DNA of 64,000 nt from JAKZVK01 sp965248255 (GCA_965248255.1 CBDFIW010000004.1:434001-498000), one strand, 5' to 3'. Shown: positions 35,801 to 44,093, numbered from the stretch's first letter. Numbers and translations are program-made. Notes: a model not told the origin generated them from the sequence alone.

Positions 35801-37378
35801 GATCGGACGCTGTTACCCGGAGGCCACGCGGCTCACGGCATGTCGAGACTGTTCGGCATCCCCTTTATCGGATCGCTCGAAGTCACCTCCACGGCGCCCA
35901 TCGTCAGCCTGGCACTGAACTTCGAGTCCGATCCAGTATTCTCCTCTTTGCCTCCGGGGGAACTGGATGTTTCCGCGCAGGGACCGACTACGTATTACTT
36001 CCCTCATCTTGCCGTGGGAGCGAGTTGGCAAACCACGATTACCTATATCAACTACTCCCCGCAGGAAGTGAGCTGCCAAACCGATTTCATTTCCGATCAC
36101 GGCAGTCCGCTGATGGTCTCGTTTGCGGGACTGGGAAGGGTGGTTAGCCGGAGCGACGTTCTGCCGCCCGGGGGGTCGGTTCACGAGGAGACCAACGTGG
36201 AGCTGAGCGCTCCGCTGGCGCCCGGCTGGGCGCGGGCCAACTGCACCGGGCCGGTGAAGGCCAGCCTGCTGTTTCGTCAGCACAACAGCGAAGGAATGCC
36301 CGTGGCGGAAGGCGGAGTCAGTGCGGCGACCGTTCCGGCCACCCGGTTCGTCACCTTTGCGGAGCAGGGAGAAGGTCAGTCCGGGACCGGAGTGGCCTAT
36401 GCCAACCCCTCCGACACGGCGGCCCTGGTGATCTTTACGGTCCGGGACGCGGAGGGGCGGGTGCTGGCCAGCGTCAATCGGACGTTGTTGCCCAGAGGGC
36501 ATGACGCGCAAAATATGGTGAGCTTGTTTGATCTCAGCAGCTTTAGCGGATCGCTGGAAATCACCTCCACGGAGCTCATCGTCAGCCTGTCGTTGAACTT
36601 TGAAGCCGGTGCGGTATTCTCCTCCTTGCCTCCGGGGGATATTCCGGCGGGAGATGCCGGTACGGATACCGACGGCGACGAGGTCTCGGCGCAGATTCAG
36701 CGCTGCACCTACACACCGTACAAACCGCTGATGGAGCAGGTATCCACCGTTGGACCGGTCTGCGTCACCGGAAGCTCTCGGGTACCACAGCAGGCGCTTG
36801 ATGAAGCTGGCCGGATGTTGGAGATCATGCTGTCGAACCGTGGCGATGTCGGCAATCAGCTACGTAGCGTGGGCGCCCTGACTGCCGTTTTTGCGCGCAG
36901 CGAAAACGTGTGTGATCTTCCATACTTTGCCGACCTTGTCGGGTCTGCTAGCTGCCAGGCGGAAGGCGGTTTGGGCGGGGTCCCCGGTCGTCCAGCCACG
37001 GCGTGCAGCGAGAAGAACTTGCTCAAGCAGTCAGATGATCCCTTCGGGCGAGGGTCGCGCGCTGGCGGCGAGAACGTATGTGTCCATGAACTGGCGCATA
37101 CCATCATGAACGTGGGGTTGAGCAGCGGGGAAAGGAGCCAGATCCAGTCTCGTTTCAACGCGCCGGATACAAAGGCACTCTGGCGCGGCGATTTTGCGCT
37201 CGAAAACGCAGACGAGTTCTTCGCCGAAATGACGCAGGCGTATTTTTGTGCTAACCCGGAGGTGCCTTCGTTCCTGCACACGCATGGGATCAACTGCGCC
37301 GAGGAACTGCGGGACTACGACCGGGCAACGTATGACCTGATCCATGAAATATTACGGGGCGCTGCTGATCTTCGCTAA
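32831..37378 (+). CDS. Large secreted protein with two zincin motifs, FN3 and two long tandem repeats
   Basis: The 1,515-residue protein has a signal peptide (MHRFVLSLVSGATLVTSASW; ATG 32864 may be the true start). Residues about 40-700 include an N-terminal beta region and a first metallopeptidase-like motif, GWIAHEAVHRWAAHLDF (His522), with GLSALDLYVMGMIPP downstream. A fibronectin III domain follows (about 725-825). Two repeats of about 215 residues come next, starting YYFPHLAVGASWQTTITYIN. The last 200 residues hold a second motif, NVCVHELAHTIMNVG (His1419), with a possible gluzincin Glu in NADEFFAEMTQAYFC (1459-1470). It is probably an extracellular protease or surface protein. Two HExxH motifs in one chain is unusual. 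It lies between two copies of GGCT sequence, suggesting cargo. Confidence 0.82.
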   Translation: MDLANMRYNGLMHRFVLSLVSGATLVTSASWVTLSAQNDTVGVHGVVTTVPAGGLIRKPANFFDLEGTTVTFTPNDAGEYAVTVGNLDWRDPVSGAETVSGVLGWYEYLTVDLPFSFPFAGQTWTRVYANTNGNISFQRPERMNRPHRVRPAVMRSLAAAVDSRSTAGLETMIAALWAIYRDPTVTVDSSETRVVITWGAVRRQGDASGYVPLGENLFQARLYPSGAIELGYQTVPERDGIVGLFHGLSTRGRTLDSFDDPAGDVANAALDIVRIEFVDNDSTVLARMTLAGDVPTVMHDGEISYRITLHFSGTECSAGIIVGASGWRPFLDRCPDPDVVGYRVDGTTIEIPISKTLLNGSDRFAWDADAVWWGRQDDQLFEDRTVYVGKSDRDLRGLTGTTSGNLFEVFHYPTMPKLIEEVLSFVYERVPANDEIAVAFTDFRVDDLTNTGAGTGPVNAPIQGIGEGQAKANSGKHFGSDSLLVSMRPVFIGAPNFNETGVSLYSDRTFWNFAPGVGWIAHEAVHRWAAHLDFRNPRSGRVESLTNGGVHWSIYLHTPAVHPVWPSFSDEPYVPVSTMGGRVWVDNGDGTFTQKWDRDDTYLFPKGLSALDLYVMGMIPPNEVPDTFILRDVQETERWDTVRATKVPVRIEDIVAAMGPRVPAADMSQKEFRLGLYLLHEDGRPPQVDLLERATAVSPAVAEYFARATGGRMRVIPTVTPPMTGPVVPGGSESFSISATTPYSLTVEWTEPENTGSAITDYDVRYREVGNGGDFTDARHEGTARTATLTGLRPGTAYEVQVRASNATGTGAWSQLGVVRTSPLQSGDHIYYFPHLAVGASWQTTITYINYSTQEVSCQTDFLSDQGSPLMVSFAGLGRVDSRSDVLPPGGSVHQETNVELSAPLAPGWARANCSGPVKASLLFRQFKGGMPVTEAGVNAAALPATRFVTFAEQGEGKFGTGVAYANPSATAAHVTFTARDAAGQTLASIDRTLLPGGHAAHGMSRLFGIPFIGSLEVTSTAPIVSLALNFESDPVFSSLPPGELDVSAQGPTTYYFPHLAVGASWQTTITYINYSPQEVSCQTDFISDHGSPLMVSFAGLGRVVSRSDVLPPGGSVHEETNVELSAPLAPGWARANCTGPVKASLLFRQHNSEGMPVAEGGVSAATVPATRFVTFAEQGEGQSGTGVAYANPSDTAALVIFTVRDAEGRVLASVNRTLLPRGHDAQNMVSLFDLSSFSGSLEITSTELIVSLSLNFEAGAVFSSLPPGDIPAGDAGTDTDGDEVSAQIQRCTYTPYKPLMEQVSTVGPVCVTGSSRVPQQALDEAGRMLEIMLSNRGDVGNQLRSVGALTAVFARSENVCDLPYFADLVGSASCQAEGGLGGVPGRPATACSEKNLLKQSDDPFGRGSRAGGENVCVHELAHTIMNVGLSSGERSQIQSRFNAPDTKALWRGDFALENADEFFAEMTQAYFCANPEVPSFLHTHGINCAEELRDYDRATYDLIHEILRGAADLR
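35327..36640 (+). repeat. Two tandem repeats of about 650 bp within the metalloprotease gene
   Basis: Unit 1 begins near 35327 and unit 2 near 35990, each encoding about 215 residues from YYFPHLAVGAS to FSSLPPG. Long stretches are identical at DNA level, such as 35441-35600 against 36107-36262 with few changes, so the duplication is recent or kept alike by conversion. Confidence 0.9.
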
Positions 37379-37399
37379 CTTGTCGTTTCGGGGGCCCAT

Positions 37400-37580
37400 G
37401 TGCTGTCCGGCCAGTTGCTGGGCCATCGAGTGGGGCACGCTGACACTGGTGGTGAACGGCGACGTGGTAGCCGGCACCATCCGGACGCCGGAGGCGACCT
37501 ACCGCATCCGGCCAGCCGGGCCCGGGCTGCACACCGTCAGCCAGATCGATCCGTCACAGCTGCCGCCGATTCGTCATCAA
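37400..37580 (+). pseudogene. Metalloprotease propeptide fragment
   Basis: Just after the large protein, one frame encodes WAIEWGTLTLVVNGDVVAGT then IRTPEATYRIRPAGPGLHTV and QIDPSQLPP. It matches the propeptide of secreted reprolysin-like (M12-type) metallopeptidases in Acidobacteria, where the segment V-V-N-G-x-V-x-G-T-I/V-R is common. No start or catalytic domain remains, so it is a relic. Confidence 0.6.
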
Positions 37581-37629
37581 CCGCGAGGGCTGACATTCCT
37601 TTATGTGGCCAACACGGTGTGGTCGGCCG

Positions 37630-37790
37630 CTACTCCGACCAGCAGCCGGAGACGATCCGAAGCCGCTTGATGCCGGTCTCATCGACCGTGTAGACCCAGG
37701 CGAGCTCGCCGGCGCCGTTCACCAGCAGGAAGAAGAGAGCTCCCCGCACGCAATAGCCCGCCACCTTGGCCGCCTCGACCGCGACTGACT
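37630..37790 (-). pseudogene. C-terminal fragment of a second GGCT-family gene
   Basis: On the minus strand the frame ends ELAWVYTVDETGIKRLRIVS then GCWSE and stop at 37630-37632. It matches the end of the GGCT gene at 31055 (ELAWAYTVEVTGIKRCRIVS). Identity starts about 100 bp from the stop; upstream sequence (VAGYCVRGALFFLLVNG) is another part of the same tail or a variant. There is no N-terminal domain. Confidence 0.75.
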
Positions 37791-38018
37791 TTGGAGGCGG
37801 CTTCCACTCCGCCCTAAACGCGCCGCCCTGGACGGGCGTCGCAGGGCTCCGCTCCAGCCGCCCCCAAAGTCAGAGGGAAACGGCCTCCGAACCACAGAGG
37901 TGGTCCCCTTTTACTCTGCCCTTGACACCGGTAAAACGTTTTGTTGGCGGGGAAGCCTGCGGGCACCATGATGAGGCTAAGCTGGAAGCCGAATGGTTGC
38001 GGGGCCCAACCAGAAGCG

Positions 38019-38211
38019 ATGAAGAAGTCCCGCTATACCGAAGAGCAAGTCGCCTACCCCCTGCGCCTGGCGGAGTCGGCACGCCGGTCGCCGATGTCTG
38101 CCGTCAAATGGGCGTTGCCGAGGCGACGTTCTACCTGTGGAAGAAGAAATACGGCAGCCTGGGAGCCACCGAGGTGCGGGAACTGCGTCAGATGCGAGAC
38201 GAAAATTACTG
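38019..38211 (+). pseudogene. IS3-family OrfA fragment, frameshifted and truncated
   Basis: From ATG 38019 the frame begins MKKSRYTEEQVAYPLRLAES. After a one-base shift near 38080 it continues GTPVADVCRQMGVAEATFYL and WKKKYGSLGATEVRELRQMR. This is the helix-turn-helix OrfA of the IS3 family (IS407/IS51-like). It stops where the duplicated HTH module begins (38206). OrfB with the DDE domain is missing. Confidence 0.8.
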
Positions 38212-38760
38212 GCCCTTCAGTTTGGGTTAAACGAGGACAGGATAGAGGTCTGATATGGGCGAACCAGTCGCAAAGGTTGTCCAGCACGAGGAGCGCCGTG
38301 ACATCGTCATGGAACTCGCACTCGCTGGTGCTACTACCCGCGAGATCGCGAGACAGGTCGGGGTCCACCATTCGACGGTGGCGACCGACATCAAAGCTCG
38401 GCTAGAGTCCTCAAGCACGGACGAAAAAACTAGAAGATACAGGGAGTTGCAGCGCCAGCGTATCAACCGCCTCCTGCAGAAGTGGTGGAGCCTTGCCATG
38501 AAGGATACGGATGCACTAGACCGCGTAATACGACTGCTCGACCGTGAGGCTAAGCTGCTCGGGCTAGATAAGCCCGTCCGTCAATCCATCGACATGCGCC
38601 ACGAAGGCGGCATCATGATCGCACCCGCAAGGATCTCCCCAGAAGATTGGGTCAAGCAACAAACAGAGAAGAATGCTAAGCGGGTTTCGCCCACGGAATC
38701 GAAGTGAGCGTCTTGGCTCCGGGAGGGTCGCCGCTTGTATGGCAACCGGCAACCCCCTGG
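38206..38760 (+). repeat. Duplicated HTH module, copy 2
   Basis: This is the second copy of the module at 29616-30202, shorter by about 34 bp in the leader. It begins inside the IS3 OrfA remnant and ends inside a gene with an S24 peptidase-like tail. Confidence 0.85.
38255..38707 (+). CDS. HTH protein resembling phage terminase small subunits, copy 2
   Basis: The 150-residue protein starts at ATG 38255. It differs from the copy at 29698 at about 20 positions, clustered in the middle (LLQKWWSLAMKDTDALDRVI against LLHEWWTCAKVDLEALDRVL). The HTH and the C-terminal 50 residues are almost unchanged. Retention of both frames with no stop suggests selection or young age. The GTGA overlap with the next start (38704) is kept. 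Confidence 0.65.
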   Translation: MGEPVAKVVQHEERRDIVMELALAGATTREIARQVGVHHSTVATDIKARLESSSTDEKTRRYRELQRQRINRLLQKWWSLAMKDTDALDRVIRLLDREAKLLGLDKPVRQSIDMRHEGGIMIAPARISPEDWVKQQTEKNAKRVSPTESK

Positions 38761-39066
38761 AATCGCCAGCCTGAGAGGGGATCAAATGGTAAGCCTAGGC
38801 TATATCCCTGCCGGACCCTGATGCGCGGCCCCTTTTACCGGCCCTTCCCCTTGTCCGGCAAGGACGCGGTACTGATCGACGAGTCTCGCCAGACGCCGCG
38901 CAGCGGGCGAATCTACGGCCTGCGGACGCCCGACGGCCTGCTGGTCAAGCGGCTGCGCAAACGTAAGGGCCGCTGGTGGGCCGACGGGGGGTTTACCAAG
39001 GACGCGGAGCGAGAAGCTGTGAGAGACGAAGCACCGGCTATCGATCTCATCGGCGGCATCGCCTGA
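38704..39066 (+). CDS. Chimeric frame: module leader joined to S24 peptidase-like C-terminus
   Basis: The 120-residue frame starts with the same 19 residues as the protein at 30147, then changes at 38760. The C-terminal 60 residues resemble the LexA/CI-type S24 peptidase tail: KDAVLIDESRQTPRSGRIYG then LRTPDGLLVKRLRKRKGRWW, with the Lys of the Ser-Lys dyad in LLVKRL. The catalytic Ser region and DNA-binding domain are missing. It is a recombinant fragment and probably has no peptidase activity. Confidence 0.6.
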   Translation: MSVLAPGGSPLVWQPATPWNRQPERGSNGKPRLYPCRTLMRGPFYRPFPLSGKDAVLIDESRQTPRSGRIYGLRTPDGLLVKRLRKRKGRWWADGGFTKDAEREAVRDEAPAIDLIGGIA

Positions 39067-39380
39067 ATTTACGGGAAACACCAATGCCACTACGATGTGC
39101 GGGCGACTCCAGAGGCTGGCGACCCGCATTGATGACGAAGTACGGGTATCAGTCCTTGCGCCTCCGGTCCGAATCGGACGCCAGAAGACCTTCGGCCACT
39201 GGCCGCGGATCGGCAAGCATCCAGATCGGCGCGTGCCACGCTGGTATCGTCGACAGTTCTTACAGTTGGTTCCCAGCGGCCGGTCCAGCGGCGTTGGCAA
39301 CGGCGTAGCTCGCATCAGTCAGGTCTCGGGGTGCAGCTGCATCCCTTGACCAGCCGAGCCCTGACTATGAGAATAAGGAA

Positions 39381-40075
39381 ATGACGGGAGGCATCATGGA
39401 GCGACGACATCGCTGGCTGGTCGCGGCGTCGTGCAGCATCTGGCTGTTGACGGCAGTAGCGCTCGTCAGCTGCCAGAACGCGCCGGACGTGGCCGGATTG
39501 CGCAGCCTCGCTACCGCGGGTGACGCTGCCGCGCAGTTCGACCTCGGCGACAGGCACTTCAACGGCGAAGGCGTTCCGCAGGACAACGGTGAGGCCATTC
39601 GATGGTTCCACCTCGCGGCCGAGCAGGGTCACTCCAGAGCGCAGGCCAGCCTCGGATTCATGTACTTCAACGGCGAAGGCGTTCCGCAAGACGACGGTGA
39701 AGCCGCCCGCTGGTACCACCTTGCCGCCGACCAGGGTTACGCCGAAGCGCAGTTCAGCCTCGGGGTAATGTATCGCAATGGTCGCGGCGCTCCGCAAGAC
39801 GACGGTGAAGCCCTCCGCTGGTACCGCCTCGCCGCTGACCAAGGTCACGCCGGAGCGCATTTCAACCTCGGGCTGATGTATGCCAATGGGCGCGGCATTT
39901 TGAAGGACGACGGTGAAGCCGCCCGTTGGTTCCGCCTTGCCGCCGACCAGGGCCACGCCGAAGCGCAGTACACCCTCGGCCTCATGTACGGTGCCGGCCG
40001 GGGCGTGCCACAGGATTACGTCGCTGCCCACGAGTGGGCGAATCTCGCCGCGGCCCAAGGGCACGAGAACGCCCG
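39381..40075 (+). pseudogene. Sel1-like repeat lipoprotein, 3' end lost at an HsdM junction
   Basis: The protein begins at ATG 39381 or 39396 with a lipoprotein signal (RWLVAASCSIWLLTAVALVSC, Cys at residue 31). Five to six Sel1-like repeats follow, with units such as AQFDLGDRHFNGEGVPQDNG and EAIRWFHLAAEQGH. The last good repeat ends WANLAAAQGHENA near 40070. From there the open frame runs on to 40346, but only as the antisense of a type I methyltransferase gene fragment, so the native end is lost. It is probably an outer-membrane-anchored scaffold. Confidence 0.8.
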
Positions 40076-40955
40076 CCTTGAGGTCGGGATGACGGTCGTT
40101 GTGGAAGCTTTCGCCGTGAGCGATCTGACCCTCGATGCCGCGGATGGCGAGATTCATCTTCGCAAGCCGCCAAGTCGTGTAGTTCGACTCCTGCCCGTAG
40201 ATCGAGATGTCGCCCATGGCGCTTCGCGGAAGACTCCCGCCATTGCCGTTGCCGGTGGCGTGCGCATCGATGAACTCGACCGACTGCACGAACATGCCGG
40301 ACGAACCGCAGCAGGGGTCGTAAACCCGGCCCTGATAGGGCTCTAGCATCTCGACCAGCAGCTTGACGATGCAGCGCGGGGTGTAGAACTCGCCGCCCTT
40401 TTTCCCCTCAGCGCTTGCAAACTGCGAAAGGAAGTACTCGTAGATGCGGCCCAGCACATCCTTGGATCGGGCGTCCTCGTCGCCGACCTTGATGTTGCTG
40501 ATCATGTCGATGAGTTGGCCAAGACGCTGCTTATCGAGGGCGGGGCGGGCGTAGTCCTTGGGCAGCACATCCTTGAGCACGGGGTTGTCTCGCTCGATCC
40601 CGGTCATGGCGTCGTCGACGAGTTGGCCGATGGTGGCCTGCCGCGCTTGGGCTTTCAGATGGGTCCAACGGGCCTCCGGTGGCACCCAGAAAATGTTCTC
40701 GGCGGTGTACTCGTCGCGATCCTCGGCGGCGTCCGCGCCCCATTCGGCCAGAACGGCGGCATGGCGCTCCTCGAAGGCGTCGGAGATGTATTTCAGGAAG
40801 ATCAACCCGAGGACAACGTGCTTGTACTCGGCTGCGTCCATCGAGCCCCGCAGGGCGTCGGCCATGCGCCACAGCTCGGCCTCGTAGCCCGTGGTGGCGC
40901 TATGGGTGCCGGTTTTTGCGCCGCCGCCGGTTTTCACCGTTGGTCCCCGTGCCAT
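40076..40955 (-). pseudogene. Type I restriction-modification subunit M, truncated before the N-P-P-F motif
   Basis: From ATG 40955 (or 40973) the HsdM N-terminus is normal: ELWRMADALRGSMDAAEYKH and VVLGLIFLKYISDAFEERH. The SAM-binding motif is RVYDPCCGSSGMFVQS, followed by IYGQESNYTTWRLAKMNLAI. It ends at HGESFHNDRHPDLKA, exactly before the catalytic N-P-P-F motif expected in FVLANPPF. Beyond this the frame is the antisense of the Sel1 gene. No hsdS or hsdR is present. It cannot methylate DNA. Confidence 0.9.
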
Positions 40956-41181
40956 GCCCTCTCTCCTCGTCAAGCAGCGTTGCCGATGCTAGTCCCATTC
41001 ACCGTTAAGATCGCTGCCGCGATCCGTGCATTATAATGGGACTGACCGAGTCAGGCTCAACGTTTCTCTTCCAGAGTTGAGAATCATCATGCTAGCAGCT
41101 CAAGCTGTGGGATGTCTTAGTGGGATTGATTGTATTTTAATTCATTAAACTCCTTATTGTAAATTAGTTATACAATATATA

Positions 41182-41271
41182 TGGCGGAGAGAGAGGGATT
41201 CGAACCCTCGGTAGAGTTTCCCCTACACACGCTTTCCAAGCGTGCGCCTTCAACCACTCGGCCATCTCTCC
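41182..41271 (-). tRNA. tRNA-Ser (GGA)
   Basis: On the minus strand the sequence begins GGAGAGATGGCCGAGTGG and ends TCTCTCCGCCA. The acceptor arms GGAGAGA and TCTCTCC pair in full, the discriminator is G, and CCA is encoded. The anticodon loop is CTTGGAAAG with anticodon GGA, a long class II variable arm lies after it, and GGTTCGAATCC is the T-arm. Its 3' end faces the accessory island at lower coordinates. Confidence 0.97.
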
Positions 41272-41398
41272 CCGGGTCGGAGTTGTGGTGAGCCGCACTG
41301 CTGCGGCGGTTGACCGGTTGCTGCTTCCTTATTCTATGGGCCGCCGGGGAAGGAGCGCAAACGCTTGTGCTACCGGGACGCAAGTCCCCGGCCTTCCG

Positions 41399-43966
41399 CT
41401 AGTTGGAATCCTCGAGCGCTTCGCGCGCCCGTTGACGATACACCTCGCGCGCCTCCTCAAACTGTGCGAACACGTGCTCTTTCTCGTGCTCGGACCGCCA
41501 GCCGAACCAACCCTCGGCCATGCCCTGGAGCTTATCGATCCAGCGCAAGAAGTACTCGGCGGACTCACGGCTGCGTATCCTCTGATCGCCGACGTAAACG
41601 CGAACGCCGCTCGTGACAGCCTGTGCGAATGCCGCGGGATCGCCCTCGGGATGGGTATCGGCCTCGACGACCAAGGTAAACCAGCCGCTCTTCGAAAGTA
41701 CGGCGCTCTCACGAATCGCCACGTTCCGACGATCCGAGCCGATCGCAATCTCTTTCCAAATCTCCCCGTTGTGGTAGACGAGCACTTTGCGGATGTCGGT
41801 CGTTGACCACACGCGACCTTCGATCGTCACCTGCTCGCCGCTCTCCGGCAGCTTCACATCCTCGCCGGGACCCTTCCCGTTGATCTCAAACTCGACCAAG
41901 GGGCCGCTGCTGATGTAAGTTCTTCCGGTCTTAATCGAGTCGATCCAGCCTTGCGCCGTGAAGTTGTTACCGAGATGGGAGTACGTTCGTATGGCGCCAA
42001 TCGGACGGTGTTTGCGCAGGTTGTTTAGCGCGTCCTCGCCGCCGACCGGTGTGGTGCGGAAGTCGTTGTTGAGCGCGTGATGCAGCACGATTACCGCCGC
42101 CCGCGAGGCCGCCGACCACTCGAAGCCATCGGCCGTTCCGAGAGCGAGGTCGATCGCAAAGCCCTTGGCTCCACCGAGGCTTCCGGTCAGGGGGTCGTTA
42201 TGGCCGCCGAAGGAATGCACGTAGCCCACCGCCGCCCCCTGCGCACGGGCCTTACGGAACAGGTCAGTGTTGCTGGGATAGAGGCTTTCGACGCCCGTCC
42301 CCTCATACCCGGTGAGGAACGGCGAGATGTAATGATCGTCGAGACCGATGTAGAAGGTGTGTCCCCAGAACGGCGGCCGGTTCTCCTCACCGAAGATCAG
42401 GATCTGCTCGGCGGTGCTCTTCGAAGACGAGTGTTCGCCGCCGCCTTTCTCAAAATACTGCCAGTCAAGGATGCGGTTGTCTTTGTTGGCGATCAGGGCG
42501 CTGACGATGTCCATGTCTTGAGCGCGTGCGGTCATCATCAAGTAGTCGGGCGTGATGCGGGCCGTACCGCCGTAGTTCATGTGGGTGTGCGTCGTGCCGC
42601 TGTACCACCCCTTCGCTCCCATGTCGACAACGGGTTCGAGGGAGATCTCAACCTCCGCCGTCTGATTCTCCTTGATATCGAGCTGCCGGCTGACGGGCTT
42701 GAATTCGAAGCCCTTGACGGCTTCTAACGTGAAACGTCCCGCGGGGACTTCCATCGTGAACTCTCCCTCGGCGTAAAACACGCTCAGCCCCCGCAGGCCG
42801 GGCAAGCGAGCCGTGATCGGAAAGGTGTCAGGCGGTGCGTATGTTCTGCCGTCGGAGGCAGTGTTGGCGATCCGTGCGGCTGTGGGTTTGCCGGTTCTTG
42901 CGTCGCGCAGCCGGACGCGCACCTTCCCCACGGGCCGTTTCCAGCGTCTCTCGGTGATGGTGACCTTCCGTTGCCCGCCGCCGTATGTTTCGAGCAGCCA
43001 GAGCTGCGGCGGGCCCTCTTCGTTCGAGATGAAAGCGATCCATTCCCCGTCGGGTGACCAGCGCGGGTGGAAGTGGTCGTGGTCGCCAAAGGTCATCTTG
43101 TACGGCTGGCCACCGGAAGTGGGCAGGACGTACAGGTGATTGAACTGGTCGCCCGAGCCGCGCGTCGAAGCGTACACGAAGCGCTTGCCGTCAGCAGAGA
43201 CATCGGGACGCGGGCGGTAGAGGCTCTGCTCGTTCAGAATCAGCGTGCGGTTCTCGAATCCACCGGCCTCGGCGGGAACGCGCCATATGTTGCCAGAGCC
43301 GAGTGGCACGTCGCGGTTCGACACTAGCAACAGCTCGCGGCCGTCGGGCATCCACGCGGGCTCGATGTGCATGTCCCACAGGCCGAAGTAGAGGCGGCTG
43401 TTGTGAAACTTGTGGTCTTTGCTCAGCGCAACCGGTTCGCCGGCCCAGTCGCCGTTTTGAATGACCCGCGTGAATAGGTTGAAAACGCCGTTGGGTGCGG
43501 TCGAGGTGTAGGCGACCCGCCGGCCATCGGGTGAGAAGACAGGGTCGGTGTAGACTTGGTTGTCGTGCGTGAGGGCGTGGGAGCGGCCGGTCTCGACGTT
43601 GAGCACTTCCAACTGAATGCTCAGACCATCGTCGTCAGCGGTGTAGAGGATCCACTTGCCGTCAGGCGACCAGTCGGGCGAGGAGTGGTACTTCTCGTTG
43701 TGGGTCAACTCGATCGCAACGCCCGTCTCGGGATCGACCTTCCAGATCGAGCCATGCATCGAGACGGCGACCCACTTGCCGTCGGGCGACCACGCAGGCG
43801 ACCAGGGCGTCGGGTTCGGCGTGTGGGCCAGGTAGTAGGCCGACAAATAGTTACTGCTGAGCTTGAGATTGGGGTACTCACCACCCTGGGCCTCAACGGT
43901 TTCGGGTGTAAGCAGCGAGGCAACAAGCAACGACGGAATCACGAGACGTAAGCGGATTCTTAACAT
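41399..43966 (-). CDS. Beta-propeller plus CehA/McbA-type PHP metallohydrolase
   Basis: From ATG 43966 the protein (855 residues) has a signal peptide (RLRLVIPSLLVASLLTPE). The first 330 residues form a TolB-like propeller with PD40 repeats (PAWSPDGKWVAV, PDWSPDGKWILY, PVFSPDGRRVAY, PRWSPDGEWIAF). A beta-sandwich linker follows (VRVRLRDARTGKPTAARI). The PHP domain has KGWYSGTTHTHMNYGG (H-x-H), VGYVHSFGGHND and AAVIVLHHALNND. CehA and McbA are carbaryl hydrolases, but most of these secreted acidobacterial proteins have unknown substrates. The stop is 128 bp from the tRNA-Ser gene. Confidence 0.88.
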   Translation of the reverse strand: MLRIRLRLVIPSLLVASLLTPETVEAQGGEYPNLKLSSNYLSAYYLAHTPNPTPWSPAWSPDGKWVAVSMHGSIWKVDPETGVAIELTHNEKYHSSPDWSPDGKWILYTADDDGLSIQLEVLNVETGRSHALTHDNQVYTDPVFSPDGRRVAYTSTAPNGVFNLFTRVIQNGDWAGEPVALSKDHKFHNSRLYFGLWDMHIEPAWMPDGRELLLVSNRDVPLGSGNIWRVPAEAGGFENRTLILNEQSLYRPRPDVSADGKRFVYASTRGSGDQFNHLYVLPTSGGQPYKMTFGDHDHFHPRWSPDGEWIAFISNEEGPPQLWLLETYGGGQRKVTITERRWKRPVGKVRVRLRDARTGKPTAARIANTASDGRTYAPPDTFPITARLPGLRGLSVFYAEGEFTMEVPAGRFTLEAVKGFEFKPVSRQLDIKENQTAEVEISLEPVVDMGAKGWYSGTTHTHMNYGGTARITPDYLMMTARAQDMDIVSALIANKDNRILDWQYFEKGGGEHSSSKSTAEQILIFGEENRPPFWGHTFYIGLDDHYISPFLTGYEGTGVESLYPSNTDLFRKARAQGAAVGYVHSFGGHNDPLTGSLGGAKGFAIDLALGTADGFEWSAASRAAVIVLHHALNNDFRTTPVGGEDALNNLRKHRPIGAIRTYSHLGNNFTAQGWIDSIKTGRTYISSGPLVEFEINGKGPGEDVKLPESGEQVTIEGRVWSTTDIRKVLVYHNGEIWKEIAIGSDRRNVAIRESAVLSKSGWFTLVVEADTHPEGDPAAFAQAVTSGVRVYVGDQRIRSRESAEYFLRWIDKLQGMAEGWFGWRSEHEKEHVFAQFEEAREVYRQRAREALEDSN

Positions 43967-44093
43967 GACGAGACCACCAGAGTGAATGTAGAAACCACGA
44001 GGCATTGTGGCATGAGCCTACAGAACTTGCCGTCTCGCGATTCTTCGCGAGCCAGGATCACAACCTACCACGACCGTGCCGCCAGACACACTT

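Noticed and set aside
39095..39349. An 84-residue frame beginning MCGRLQRL, like the start of YedK/HMCES proteins
   Set aside because: Only the first four residues match; no later motif of the family is present.
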